This document shows positions 35,876 to 47,422 of a stretch of DNA of 64,000 bases, in pieces. Below the pieces are notes generated by a model, which saw nothing but the letters and a program-made list of their open reading frames with translations, had not been told where the DNA came from and did not search any database. How positions within the stretch are numbered: position 1 is the stretch's first letter; the number at the start of each line of letters is the position of its first letter. Origin of the DNA: Paramecium octaurelia. Lineage: Eukaryota > Ciliophora > Oligohymenophorea > Peniculida > Parameciidae. The position numbers and the translations under genes are program-made. The stretch covers positions 372,001-436,000 of the forward strand of contig CAJJDP010000080.1 in the NCBI GenBank assembly GCA_905182995.1. The letters are read 5' to 3'.

Positions 35876-37682
35876 ATGGACAATCAAATAAAAGTTGTCA
35901 TTCGATTTAAGTCCATTTTAGCTATAGAAGAAGAGTCTGTAAATTTTCCTTAATCTCAAGTCTCCTAATTGGATAATTGAAGAAGAAGCAATTACATATA
36001 AAAATACAAAACAAGATGAGATCTTTGAATTTGATGTTATTATGCCTCCGGCTACATTGTAAGAGGAAATATTCTCATCTATTATGTTGCCTAAGATCAG
36101 TTTTTTGTAACTTTCCATAATTAAATAACTAGTCTCTAAGGGTACAATAGTGCAGTCTTTGCTTATGGGGCAACTTCTTCGGGCAAAACATATACAATCT
36201 TAGGCCCAGAAAGTACAATAGAGCAGATCCTCAATAATAAGTTTAATATAGATTAAAGTTCTGGTATACTCCCAAGATCAATCTATCAAATTGTCGATGT
36301 AAACACTATTAATAATTAAGGGATATCAAAAAATAAAACAATAGGAATCATAGTAATAGGTGACTCTCAAAGCCACCTACGTTGAAATCTATAACGAGTA
36401 AATTTTTGATCTCTTAAACTAACAATATAAAACAAACAATCAGAAGTTAGATCTCAAAGTATTTCACTTTAAATTTCTTAGATTAGCACTATAGCTGATG
36501 GTCCCAAGTTGATGGGAGTGAGGGAAGTTCAAGTTGAATCTGTGAATGATCTTATGGAATTAATAGCCTTTGGCAGTTATAATAGAGCAATTGGAGCAAC
36601 TCAACTAAATTCCAGATCCAGCAGATCTCATGTAATTTTCACAATTGAGTAATCCATTTATTTTAATAAGATTGCTCGTTGAATGGAAGGACAAATCATA
36701 GAGAACATCCAAAATTCAATTTATTGATTTAGCAGGAAGTGAAAGACTTGCCAAAACAGTTGCCAAAGGTTAATTATTAGAAGAAACTAAAAAGATAAAT
36801 TAATCATTGCATTGTTTGGGACATTGCATAATGGCATTATCAAGCAGAAAAACCAATAAGCATGTTCCATATAGAGATTCAAAGCTAACCTTGCTCCTTA
36901 AGGAATGTTTGGGTGGTAATTCTAATACTTCCTTCATTTGTGCTGTAAGTGCAGCATCAGAGCATGAAGAAAAAACTATTTAAACTTTGAAGTTTGCTTA
37001 AAGAGCCAAATTGATTCTCAATAAAGTCAAAATCAACATAAAACTTAGTTATGAATAGATCGAAAAGTAAATGACAATGCTTAAATAAGAGCTATAAGTG
37101 ATGGAAAAGATTCTTACAACAAATGTATTTCATTTTATATCTTTTTAGGGAATCAAATATGATAAATAGATTTTTAAAGAATAAAACTTTTAACTCTAAT
37201 TAGACTAAAACATAAATTTAGATGAATTAAATGGAGATTATAGAAAATCAAAAAGAAGATCTCTCTAACCTTCAAGCAGTAAATCAGATATTAAGGAATA
37301 ATTTAGTTATAGATTTTAATAGTATCTTGATTCTTAAAATTCAAACCCCAAACAAAATTCAAGTCCCAATTCTAAACGCAAAGTTTAAAGGCAATCAGGA
37401 GGCAATTTAAGATCATCTTTACCATGTTCTCTTGATGGCTCAGAAGCCGAACCTGATGAAAATGGAGAACACGATTTAAATGAAGCTTAATTAATCTCTG
37501 CATTGAAATCTATTAATGAAACACCAAGAGAATTATCATAATTCGTAAGTGGAAGAACTTCTTAGGTTAAATTTCATACTTAAGAATCCTAATATTATTC
37601 AACTACAACTAATTAAACTACAAACACTGAATAATTATAAGATAGGCCAAAAAAAAGAGAAAGCTGTTGCTAAGTCTTTTGA
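35876..37682 (+). CDS. Kinesin motor protein with CaaX-like C-terminus
   Basis: 555 residues, seven exons; introns 35939-35960, 36107-36132, 36299-36320, 36459-36481, 36649-36670 and a 3n stopless one at 37125-37148. Motor at the N-terminus: FAYGATSSGKTYTI (P-loop), NSRSSRSHVIF (switch I), DLAGSERLAKT (switch II), then HVPYRDSKLTLLLKECLGGN and TLKFAQRAKLI at the motor end. Neck coiled coil about 330-370, then a Ser/Asn-rich tail. The protein finishes KKRESCCQVF: a basic patch followed by Cys-Gln-Val-Phe, which fits a CaaX prenylation box (Phe favours geranylgeranylation). Subfamily not assigned. A 21-nt GT...AG candidate in the tail is left unspliced. Confidence 0.9.
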
Positions 37683-38055
37683 ACATAATTTTTGTTTTTT
37701 TTTAAATAAAATCAATCATTTGATATATATTTGTTATTGTACCTTTGCAACCTGAATTCTTTAAATTATTATTTTTATAAGATATCCAAAGTACTTTTTT
37801 CAGTACTGGCTATGCGGATTAAAATAAATTAAATATTATGATTGCTACTATTTCTAGTTGGCAATAATCATTTGAAAATAGCATTCTAAACAGTAAATTA
37901 ATTTTGAGTAATATTTTTCAACTATCATATAATAACCTAATTTTGTTGTAAAATTTTTTGGTTACAATTTCACTTATAAATGTTGTATAATATAAATTTG
38001 GTGATAAAAAAAACCAATAGTGATGTAGATAATGTTGAAAAATGTAATTATTAGT
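37683..38055. other. 373-bp convergent spacer, nothing recognised
   Basis: Between kinesin stop and the stop of the minus-strand gene at 38056. AT-rich, no coding signal seen. Confidence 0.7.
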
Positions 38056-39222
38056 TCAGTCAAGCACAAAGCAATCACTATCAATTTTATCTAGTTCTAC
38101 TTCTATCCAAAATTTATTTTATATCTATATTCCGACATTTATGGGAGAAGCCTTGGTTATTAATTTGTTATCGTAAACTAATTTGTAAGGGTCAGCATTT
38201 TGCTTAGGAATCACATAAAACCCATTGCTGTCATGATAAAGAATAGCTTATAAGCCAGATAAGTGATTGCTTAAGTCTAAATTTGAATTCTTAAGGTAAA
38301 ATTCTACATTCTTTCTTTTTAAATTTGTAATCTCAAATTATATATACCCATATCCATCTATTTTAACTGTTCCTTCACATTTATCTTACTTAATTTCATT
38401 ATAACTTGATAATTGCTCCAAATTAATGTTTTTAGTGTTGGTTTGAGTTACTTTTAATTCATAAAAATTCTCGAATGTCAACAACATCCCCTTGTCTAAA
38501 TAAATTCTGGATTGATTCACACTTGATATAATAATATATGGGTTATGTTCTGTTTATAAAGTCAACTATTTTTCAAAAACATTATATGTCAAAATAATAA
38601 ATGCCTTATCGTTTTGATTTTTGAGTTTATGAAGGAGTGTTTCTTGTTTTCCATAGGATTATTCAAATTTCTAAATTAAGTATTTGTGTGAAATGATCAT
38701 TTAATATTCATTTGGTAAATCTGATTCAACAATTAGAAATTCTATTATAATTCCAATAGATTAATATTTTGGATGGTTTAATACAAATTGGAGTTTTGCT
38801 CGGATATGATTTAATTCAATTATCCCTTACTCATTGATTATTGAGGTATCACGATCAACCGAATTGTAAATTGACTAGACGTATTTCTATAACGCCAATA
38901 ATTGAAATTTAATAGAAGATTAAAGGTCTTGTGTGTTTTTATCTATTTTAAAAAAAGAAATCAGAACTGAGCTCTTCTTTTCTTATAACTCTTTTAGCTG
39001 ATTATTTATGTTGTTCAAATTTTTATCTATTTCTCTCTCAAAAAACTTAAGCGATAATTTCTTAATATTTTCCCACAAGTCATAGATTGTGTCTAAAGTA
39101 GAAACCAATTGATTTTGAGTCTATTCATCAAATTAACTTGTTTTTAGCATATATTTAATTTCCTCTTTGACTTTATCATCCATCATAGTATTCTTAATCT
39201 CTGTTTTCATTTTATTAATCAT
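38056..39222 (-). CDS. Hypothetical protein: N-terminal coiled coil, C-terminal beta-rich region
   Basis: 388 residues, intronless, start MINKMKTEIKNTMMDDKVKE. Residues 1-130 are helical and charged (DLWENIKKLSLKFFEREI, NNQLKELQEKKSS), resembling the coiled coil seen next to B-box/TRAF-type modules, but no zinc-binding cysteines are present. Residues 130-388 alternate short hydrophobic strands and turns (GIIIEFLIVESDLPNEY, GYGYIQFEITNLKRKN, GFYVIPKQNADPYKLVY), suggesting a beta-sandwich or propeller fragment. No signal peptide or membrane span. No named family. One copy with no related neighbour in the window. Confidence 0.65.
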
Positions 39223-39379
39223 TAAGTTATTTATAAATAATATTTATAAAGGCTTTAATGCAAAATAAACTGAAGTTTGTCGAATGTAGAAACAATAAAA
39301 TCTCATTAATTTGTTTCGAGAATGTAATACATTTCTTAAAGCATGAATATTAAATACGAATAAAATTTATTTAATTTTA

Positions 39380-39949
39380 TCATTAGTTTTGGGTAAATTG
39401 TTCTCTACTGCAAATAATAAATATGAAGGATATCAACCAAATCATTAATATTAAGTATGTCACTATCAAATATCCTAAAACAAATCTTTAAAGGTGATAA
39501 CATTCTTCATTCTAGAGATATGCATACTAATTTAGTAGGTATAAATATCGTTACAGTCAATCCGATTAGAATAACTATGTTAAAAAACAATTCTATGTAA
39601 TCTACAACATCAAACAATTAACTTTTCCATTATTCATTAGTCTTATATTAAATCGGTAATTCGATAAATCTAACATCGTTTAAGAACTTACAATTTATAT
39701 CCAGCTATAGTAAATAATACAATCTCTGTGTAAAGCGTCCATGAATCAATCAGCTAGCATTCGGAATCATCTCTTGATTAAAACCAAAAACTAATTACTA
39801 TAATGTCTGAAAATGAGAAAGAGGAGCCCCCAACTGGAATTGTAAATGATGGCAAAAACAGTGGAAAACAGGGACTTATTTATTTCTTCAGAATTTCTAT
39901 TGGAATTCGGGAGATCAAAAATTTCTACTTCTTCTTGCTGTTAATTCAT
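39380..39949 (-). CDS. Four-TM membrane protein, hypothetical
   Basis: 162 residues from four exons; introns 39754-39784 (31 nt), 39670-39691 (22 nt) and 39527-39554 (28 nt), all GT...TAG, close the frame exactly. Acidic N-terminus MNQQQEEVEIFDLPNSN, then four hydrophobic segments: about STVFAIIYNSSWGLLFLIF, TLYTEIVLFTIAGYKF, LFFNIVILIGLTYAYL and LGYLIVTYLILMIWLISFIF. Between TM2 and TM3 there is a charged loop. No single exon exceeds about 65 codons, which is why the gene is invisible without splicing. A RING-CH-like neighbour or family was not recognised; could be a small tetraspan. Function unknown. Confidence 0.6.
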
Positions 39950-40470
39950 TAAATAAAACGAATATATAATTGTTTATAGTTAATATTTTATTACTTCAAG
40001 GAACGATACTTTGTTAAAAAAACTGATATCAAGTATATAAAAATAACTAAAAGAAGGTAACTAAGAATTTACTAAATTTTATATTCTTAATAATAAATCG
40101 CCTTTTTATTATTATAAATTAGGTTGGAATTCTTACTTAACCTTCTTTTCTATAATAAAAATCTCTACCTTTACTTCAAAGAATTAAATGTCCAATCCTG
40201 AATCATAACCTACTCTTATATCCACACTAACTTCTCAATAGAAGAACATTATTGTGGTATAATTGCTTATTTTAATTTTCTCTCTTTTTTCCAAAATAAT
40301 ATCCAAAAAATAAATAAATGAAAATATGTCTTATTTATACAAATAATTAGATTGTTATTTAAAGTAAAGAGATAACGTGTTTATGATCATCATATGATTA
40401 TTTTCTGAAGGTATCTTGAGTATTTACTAAGATGTTTACAATACTAATAAATTATATTATTATAATAAAT
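39950..40470. other. 520-bp divergent spacer, nothing recognised
   Basis: AT-rich region between the minus 4-TM gene and the plus TPR gene; presumed to hold both promoters. No coding signal seen. Confidence 0.7.
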
Positions 40471-42397
40471 ATGCAAGAACTAAAATCTCCAAAGTTGTTA
40501 AATAATCTAGTCTCAAACGTTTAAAAAAAATAAAACCCTATTCCTTCATCAACAGATGTCAACATTCTCCAGCAAATTTTAGACCAAGTTTAACCTGTGG
40601 AGATAATACATAATAATAATGCTGATGGTTAAGGATGTAAACTTAATATTCAATATGATAGAGGCAACTCAAAAGCGAAACAATAAAGCCCTTAAAATTA
40701 ATGAAGATTAAGCAGAACAATAGTTAATTGACTTTATTCAATTAGGCATCTAAGACTTTGAAGCTAGCCAATATTCCCAATGTGTATATCACTTGAAATA
40801 AGCAGAATAAATACTAACTGCCATTTCATATTCTAATCCCTTAATCCATTATTTCCTGATGATAAGAATAGATTTGGGAGTAGTCTATTATGCAATTGGC
40901 TGGTTAGAACAAGCATTTACTTGTTTTGAAGATGCCATTTTGGCTTTAAAAAAAACTCCAAGAACAGATTAGGAAGGGTATCTCCTATCGATAATACGGC
41001 TGCATTGTTATTTGTAATGCTGCATCATTCTTTCCGAGAGTGGTCAGCATTCCGAAGCCTTAGCCTTTGCTAAAATGGCCATAAGAAAATCTTCCAAGAT
41101 ATTGATAGATCTCCAAAAGTACTTACAGAGCTAAATACATTAATAAGTCCTTGAGGATATCCTTAGGAAGAGCATTCCAATTCTGAAACCGAAACATCAA
41201 ACAATAGTTTAGGGTTATCAAGTTCAAACCCAAGCTGCTTAAGAAGTACAATGATTAGTATTAAAGAGTTATGATTAAGTGTATTCTGGATGTCCATAAG
41301 AGTATATTCAAAGAGCCAACATCTTATACTTCATCCAAATGTACCCAGTAAATTTAAGCAATTTCAACCATGTGATGAACTTCCCTACTAATTAACAATA
41401 TTTGCATCTGATTTGTTTATTTGTGATTTCCTTGTATTGCACCTCAACGGAGTCTAAATTTACCTAGAAAGTTGAATCTTGTTGTTTTAGTGAAGCAGAG
41501 AATTACTTATCAAGAGCCTTAGAGATAGCTTACTTGTATTTACCAAAAGATCTACCATTAATAACCTAATTGTTAAATGTCCATAATAGATTTTATGACA
41601 TTTCTAAATAAGTATTATATTTGCATGAAGCACTAGGCAATAGATGAAGATGCAAAGATTAAAATGGATTAAGGACATTTTGAGATTGTACTTCTCAAGC
41701 CAGTTGTTGAATCGTAAAAGTGTGGTTTTGTTATTCCAATTATAAGAAAATGTATTTATAAATAACTAATTTCAAAGCCAAATATATTGGAATGAAAAGT
41801 AGGACTAGGTCTATGAAGGAATAGCAATTCTCAAATACTAAGCAAGCCAATTTTAACATTGAGCCAGAGCACTAGATCTTGGAAGTTTAAAGTAGGACTC
41901 ATAAGCGGAAATTACGGTCTGTCTCAACCACAAACAAATATAAACCTAATTCTCCTAAATGGATCAATCACTAATTAGCAGAAGTCTATTTGCAATAGTA
42001 ATACCCCTTTAAATCTATCCAAATCAAAAAGCAGTATTAAAAATATAATAATAAAACTGTTGAATTGGGTTCTGGGAAAAATTCAGCAAATCAAAATGGT
42101 AAATTGAATAGATCGGAAAATTAGATTAAAAAGAAGCAATTAAATATTTAATTAATGATTACTAATAACATCAATTAAACAAGTTCTACTTAAAATTCAA
42201 ATGGTGGATAACCTATTTAAATCCCTAATGTAACCTAATAACAATAGTTATTTAAGAAGAAAAAAAATAATTCCTCTTTTAATTTTGATTAAATAACAAC
42301 TAAAAGCCCTGTTAATCTGTTTGTCTAGAAATAAAGAGATGAGAAAAAACCTTCGACAATGCAATCGAAGTTTAAATCTGTAATAAAACAATATTGA
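40471..42397 (+). CDS. TPR-repeat protein, hypothetical
   Basis: 607 residues, five exons; introns 40637-40661, 41246-41266 (21 nt, ends AAG), 41612-41643 (32 nt) and 41722-41746 (GTG...AAG, alternative donor 3 nt on). TPR-like helical pairs occupy about 80-200: QDFEASQYSQCVYHLKQAEQ, VVYYAIGWLEQAFTCFEDAI, SESGQHSEALAFAKMAIRKS, and again FSEAENYLSRALEIAYLYLP near 340. The last 200 residues are basic, Gln/Asn/Lys-rich and probably disordered (QRDEKKPSTMQSKFKS). Ciliate TPR proteins of this build are numerous and mostly uncharacterised. The 3' introns are inferred from frame; the segment around residue 430 is the least secure. Confidence 0.7.
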
Positions 42398-42679
42398 GTA
42401 TAAATTTTTCTTCCCTTCATTATATACATTAAAAATATTTGATTATGCTTTAAATTCTCTCGCCCGTTGATGGACGTCATCAATTAATTTAAAACAAAAA
42501 TAACACGTATTTATCAAAAGTTTGTATTAGTAGCATAATATTTAAAAATCTATTTGATTTGTATTATAATATCAGAATTTATAAGTCATAATTTTGTTGG
42601 GCATTTTACACACATCATGAATCTGAATGAATTTGATTTTTTTCATTAATTAAATTATCTATTTACCTCTTAAAGCTTC

Positions 42680-43525
42680 ATGAGTGTGATAAAAAATTAA
42701 TAATCTCATGAAGAAGGTAATAATAGCGATTTTGATTAAGTTGATCAATCACCTCCTTATCTTGTTAAGGTGGACAGTGAAGTTGAGAATGTTCATTATA
42801 AGGAGGGCAGTGAAGTTGAGAATGTTCATTATAAGGAGGGCAGTGAAGTTGAGAGTGTTCATTAAAAGGTGGACAGTAAAGTTGAGTATGTTCTTTATAA
42901 GGCGGACAGTGAGTATGTTCTATATAAGGTGGACATTGAATTTAAGTAACTTATTGGCAACGTTCAAACAACAGAATCGGATTTTGGAATATCCTAAGAA
43001 ATACGCAATAAGACAAGTCATAGTCAAAATACACAAACGAAATCGAAAATATCCTAAGAAGAATGCAATAATATTAACAATGAGGCAAGTGATAATGTAC
43101 AAAAAAGTTAGAGGAGCAGCGAAGTTGAATAAAATACTGATGAATAGGGGATGGTCATATAAGCTTAAATAAGTCTGAGTAATGTTTCCCCTCAACATGT
43201 ACGAATCCCACCATAGGGATACCATCTTCCAAAAGAAACCAAAAATATCTATAAAGCCTTCTATGGAGGGTTGAAACGATTTATGATGGATTTACCAAAA
43301 GATATTATCTTTTCCTATGAGGCTGTGAACTTTTTGAATACCCCTCTAAACAAATTTTGCAAAGCGAGGCTTTTCAATTCTATAAACAAGTGCCCACAAA
43401 TGAGAAACTTTGCAGAAGTATTTTTTTGCAATTATTAATGGCCCAAATATCTGTTAGAAAATAATAAAATAAATTTGGATAGATGTTTCAGGATATGCCC
43501 ATAGATAATTGCTGAACTTTTTTGA
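42680..43525 (+). CDS. Protein with five tandem 11-residue repeats, hypothetical
   Basis: 281 residues, one exon, start at 42680 (MSVIKNQQSHEEGNNSDF). Residues 30-85 are tandem copies of an 11-residue unit, consensus K(V/E)(D/G)SEVENVHY: five copies, the last shortened by two residues, then a decayed sixth (KVDIEFKQ). The centre (90-160) is Ser/Gln/Asn-rich; the end (170-281) is a folded-looking domain with YHLPKETKNIYKAFYGGLKR, DLPKDIIFSYEAVNFL and several Cys. The 33-bp DNA repeat is also open in the other two frames, which produces long spurious translations. No family recognised. Confidence 0.65.
42767..42943 (+). repeat. 33-bp tandem repeat, 5 units plus a decayed one
   Basis: Units at 42767-42799, 42800-42832, 42833-42865, 42866-42898 and 42899-42925 (27 bp, 6-bp deletion), followed by a diverged partial. 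The first three share the core AGTGAAGTTGAGAATGTTCA with one or two substitutions; divergence rises rightwards. The period is a codon multiple, so the coding frame is preserved. Confidence 0.85.
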
Positions 43526-44262
43526 ATTGAAAATTCATTTCTTTTCATTTTATTTATATTTATTTAGAATATTATTATCATTGTTTTTTTAGATAAAGGA
43601 TGAAAAATCTTAAAGAGAAGATCTATTGAGATCATTGATTGAATTAAATAGAAAATTCAAAAAGGGCTAATGACTTAAATTTGATGATTTCAAGGTATAT
43701 AAATAAAATTTCAATGAAATATTAAAAGCAGTAGCTAAATTTTTCGGAATTTGAAAAAATCTTGATAGTATTCACCTGAAGTAAAGGAAGGATGTCAATA
43801 GTAAAATGGTTTTAGAAAGCAGTTGCAGAAAGTTAAGAATTTTTTAATTTAAGTAGCTAAGTAGGAGATTACAGTATATGTGAAGAGGATGCGTTGATAT
43901 TCATGATTAACTACAGAGGCCTTTGAGTTAGTTCTATTAAAAAGGATTAATTATTATGACTCTATAAGATGAGTTTGAGAGCCTGAATCAAGGTTCGTAA
44001 TTGTATATTTGATGTAGCAATACTAACATTGACGATTAGTTGAGTAAGATGACAAAAATGATCACTAAATCAAAATTGAGAGATCTTTGAATCAAATAAA
44101 AGAAAAGAATAAATAGAGATAGAGTTTCTTAAATTATATTCTCTTTTTTGTTTACTAAGATGTGAACTGCTAGTTTTATTTTGCTTTATAGACTTTTGGG
44201 ATATTTATGTCTAATAATTTTTCATTGCTATTTCACTATAAAGTAAAAATAATATATAATAT
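43526..44262 (+). pseudogene. Decayed plus-strand coding sequence
   Basis: Between 43590 and 44090 several well-composed fragments follow one another in changing frames, each cut by TGA: DEKSQREDLLRSLIELNRKF, LKFDDFKVYKQNFNEILKAV, then GFRKQLQKVKNFLIQVAK, LQDEFESLNQGS and NIDDQLSKMTKMITKSKLRD. One in-frame TGA falls with no GT/AG nearby. This is the pattern of a helical-protein gene that has lost its frame; extra exons of the gene ending at 43525 are the alternative. No family recognised. Confidence 0.4.
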
Positions 44263-46167
44263 TCAAAATTTGAGTGTTTCGATCAATTTCTTATTACTTC
44301 CAATTAATAACATTTATGATAATGCTAACAGACATTTGATTTTACCATCTATCTGATATGATTTGCTTATTTATTAAGAATACACAATAAATTCGCTGTC
44401 ATTAGTTTAAATAATAATTTAACCGTTTTGCATAGTAAAAATATTCATAGCTCCTATGTCTATTTCGGAATTAAACTTTAAATGTTTGGCTTCTTCATAA
44501 ATTAATAAGGCTCCATCTCTTTAAAGTACATAAAGTAGGCCTTCTTCATATATCATATTTTTGATAGGCTTCTTTGAAGTGCAAACCAATTACAGAGAGT
44601 CAGCTTATAATTTGTATATGAAATTATCAATAGCAACCAAAATATTACTCGATGTTTAGATCATACAATTGAATACTCCATGATAGGCAATTTGCTTTTT
44701 TGTAACAGACGAAAAATAGAAAATATAATTGGCTGTTACAATATATAAAACTCCTTTTTCAGTTTAATAGAGTTGTAAAGGGACTTCATCCATTCTCCAA
44801 GAATGTTTCAATCGATAGGTGCCATGCATTGATTCACTAACCCATTGAATGACTTAATTATCTAAAGAGCAGGAGTAAAAAGTCTTAAAATTGTGTTATA
44901 TCACAATCTTAGTAATGGATTTGATTGGCCTCTAATGCTTCCCCAAGACTTAAATTCTACCTGAGTATAAATTAATTGCTCTAACTGATAAATCAGAACA
45001 ACCAACAATAACATGAGTTTAATTTGGATCATTACTTAAAAATAGTGGTATAGCCTAGATATGATAAATATTCAAATTTTAAATATTATTATATGTTTTT
45101 ATCTTTTCTATATCTTTATTCATGGATGACAACAATGAATTAATCTTGCTAGAGCTAACTTAATATGATGAGAGTTGTTAAGAAATAAATCGAGGACTAA
45201 ATTGTTTGATTAGATCGCTATTGTTTTTAGTAGGAGTTTTGATATAACTAGACACTCTAATTCTGTTGTTCCGACTAGTCGTATTCTCTGATTTGCTATT
45301 TTCCCTTTCGATTAAGAATGATGATTGACTTTTAGAGTAATGATTCTATGAAAAATAACTAGACATTTATTTGTTCTTCCTATCACTTTTTTCATTCGGC
45401 TATAAACACGATGAATTTCTTAAGAATTTATTTGTTATGTATTTTTAGATATTGTAAGATCTGTCTTATTAGGATTCTTTATTAATTTACTTCTTGTAAT
45501 CGTTATACAAGATGTTATTGGTATTTGTCTACATAGCTAGAGCAATTTTCTTTTCAATAATTTTCTTTAAAGAATTGGTTTAAAACTGATTATTACTATT
45601 TTAGAATATGAATTGATAATCCTTTGAATCCTTGCTTTGCTGCTTTCCATTCTCTTTGTGATTTTTGTATTGAAAATAAGATCGTTCAGTCTCAGTCCCT
45701 CGATTATCTATATAACTATGATTCAAATTCAAATTAGTTGATAGACTTATGTCATTTTAACTAGTTTTTTTCATCATTGAATGCTTATCAAACATATTTA
45801 AATCTGATTAAGGTCTATGAATCCTATTTTATTTGAACTTTTGTAATATTGAATTGATTTGTTATCCAATTTCTGACATTTTCTTTAATGAAGTTTACAT
45901 GTAATTCAAAGGCCTCTAAAATTTCTATTACTAACTATCAGGAATTAACAACTTATTTAAATTGGTGTGCTTTTATTAGAAATCGTGATTATTGATGTTA
46001 TTTTCCTAACTCATAGATTTAGCTGTTTATTTATTTTCATTTGGTTCAGTTATGAGAGGCTTACCTTATAACATCTAACCAAATTCTCTTTCAGGAGTGA
46101 TAGATCTCCATTCAAATTAATTTGATTTAGGATTTCTGTTCCCTCCTTCCTTTAATAATTATTGCAT
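44263..46167 (-). CDS. WD40/beta-propeller-type protein with long disordered N-terminus
   Basis: 634 residues, intronless; start at 46167 (MQQLLKEGGNRNPKSNQ). The first 330 residues are Asn/Gln/Ser/Lys-rich and probably disordered. The second half has propeller-like blades: LSNDPNQTHVIVGCSDLSVR, YSGRIQVLGKHQRPIKSI, FKTFYSCSLDNQVIQWVSE, VLYIVTANYIFYFSSVTKKQ, NILVAIDNFIYKL, EEGLLYVLQRDGALLIY, IIIQTNDSEFIVYS and KCLLALSQMLLIGSN. The blade rhythm and the C(S)xDxxVxxW pattern support a WD-type propeller though GH dipeptides are few. Scaffold role presumed; partner unknown. Its ATG is 21 bp from the ATG of NOC4 on the other strand. Confidence 0.7.
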
Positions 46168-46188
46168 TTATAATAATAATTTTAATTG
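46168..46188. promoter_or_regulatory. 21-bp bidirectional intergenic space between two start codons
   Basis: The minus-strand propeller gene begins at 46167 and the plus-strand NOC4 gene at 46189; the 21 bases between are pure A/T apart from one G. Either both 5' UTRs and promoter elements lie inside the opposite gene, or a shared bidirectional promoter operates. Both starts are supported because upstream in-frame codons give no other ATG before a TGA. Confidence 0.5.
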
Positions 46189-47360
46189 ATGGTCATCCTT
46201 AAACTAGCAAGCGAAATTATCGAGGATGGGAATCTAAACAAACTGAATTCCCTATTATCTATGCCCCTGACACAAGAGTTAGTTCAAACTCTAAGAAGGA
46301 TTTTTTTATATCTGTTAGATAAAAAGTTATTTTCCATTTCATATGGATCTGAATGGAATTAGTGGAACTTGAGAAAAAACAACAACAGATAAAATGAAAG
46401 TAATTAGGTTGACAACTTTTTGAATATAAAATGGAGTGTCTTCTTGAGACTTCTATTCTAGCATTCCTTCTATGATGATTTATTATTAAGCATTTAACAA
46501 AGCATAGACTGTCCACCCTATGTAAGACTTGTGTAAACTTCAGTTGAAAAAGGAATAGAAACCCCCATCCATTCAAATTATTTTGAGGTGTTGCAATACC
46601 TCCCTCTAGACTTCGAAAAATTTATAATATTATTAAAAAAATTCCCATTAATTGAATAAAGTGATGCTGCTCAATTTACTATTTTTATCTAAAAACAATT
46701 ATCGAAGATTACAAATGATTAGGAACGACTTTAATTTTCAAAATTGATTAATACTCACTTGGTTGATAAAGTGGACAATCCATTAATTTTAGCTGACTTT
46801 TTGTAAAATAGCATAGATAATGGAAGTTTAGAATTGAAAATACATTCTCTCTAATCCTTATTGATTTTAATTACTAGATTTAATTACAATTTGGAAAATT
46901 TTTATGAAAGAGTAACAATATCTTCATATTCAATAGTTAATACAGATTATTATAACTGACGGAGCATTCGAATGTTCTTCTAAATCGAAATTATTGAAAT
47001 TGATAGATGTGACAACAAAATCTTCAAAGGTCCCATTATAAACCCTTGCAAGAATAATTCAATCAGTACTCAGAGCCTGTCTTAAAGAGTCCTGTTCTTT
47101 GCAGTTGGCAGCTACTCAACTCATTTTCAACATCTTCAAAAAGCACATACAATTAAAACATTTCCTCAAATAGGGAGAGTCTCAGATTGTGGAGATCGCA
47201 TCTTATTAGAAGTATGTGATGTAAATAATTTAGTCACTGGCATCCTGAAATTAAGAGGATAATATCCTATTTAGATGATGACTTAAGTATTTTCGATTAT
47301 TTTAATCTAAACGATGTAATCGAATTGTATGACTAATAACTGTTAGAAGCATAATTTTGA
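46189..47360 (+). CDS. NOC4: NOC4-like nucleolar complex protein (CBF/Mak21 family)
   Basis: 374 residues, three exons; introns 46912-46936 (25 nt) and 47212-47233 (22 nt). Helical-repeat protein: SVFLRLLFQHSFYDDLLLSI, then PLILADFLQNSIDNGSLELK followed by HSLQSLLILITRFNYNLENF and YER: the LADFL-x2-SxDxG...L..L..LI...N...FY motif is the hallmark of the CBF/NOC4 C-terminal domain. The protein ends SYQNHWHPEIKRIISYLDDD, matching the conserved HPxV stretch of NOC4. It is shorter than yeast Noc4 (about 550), lacking much of the N-terminal extension. With Nop14 it serves 40S subunit assembly and export. Confidence 0.75.
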
Positions 47361-47422
47361 CATTATATATAAAATCAGAAATTCTTATCATTATTAAACA
47401 AATTTCATATTCATTTCAAATC

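Noticed and set aside
39523..39538. 16-nt intron in the 4-TM gene
   Set aside because: A 28-nt GTA...TAG intron at 39527-39554 gives the same downstream frame and is of normal length.
42708..43172. 154-codon plus frame of basic repeats (RWTVKLRMFIIRRA type)
   Set aside because: It is the shifted frame of the 33-bp repeat; the frame from 42680 gives soluble repeats and continues into a folded-looking domain.
46259..46576. 105-codon minus frame opposite the NOC4 gene
   Set aside because: Antisense shadow: the plus strand carries the NOC4 helices with a family motif, and the minus frame has irregular composition.
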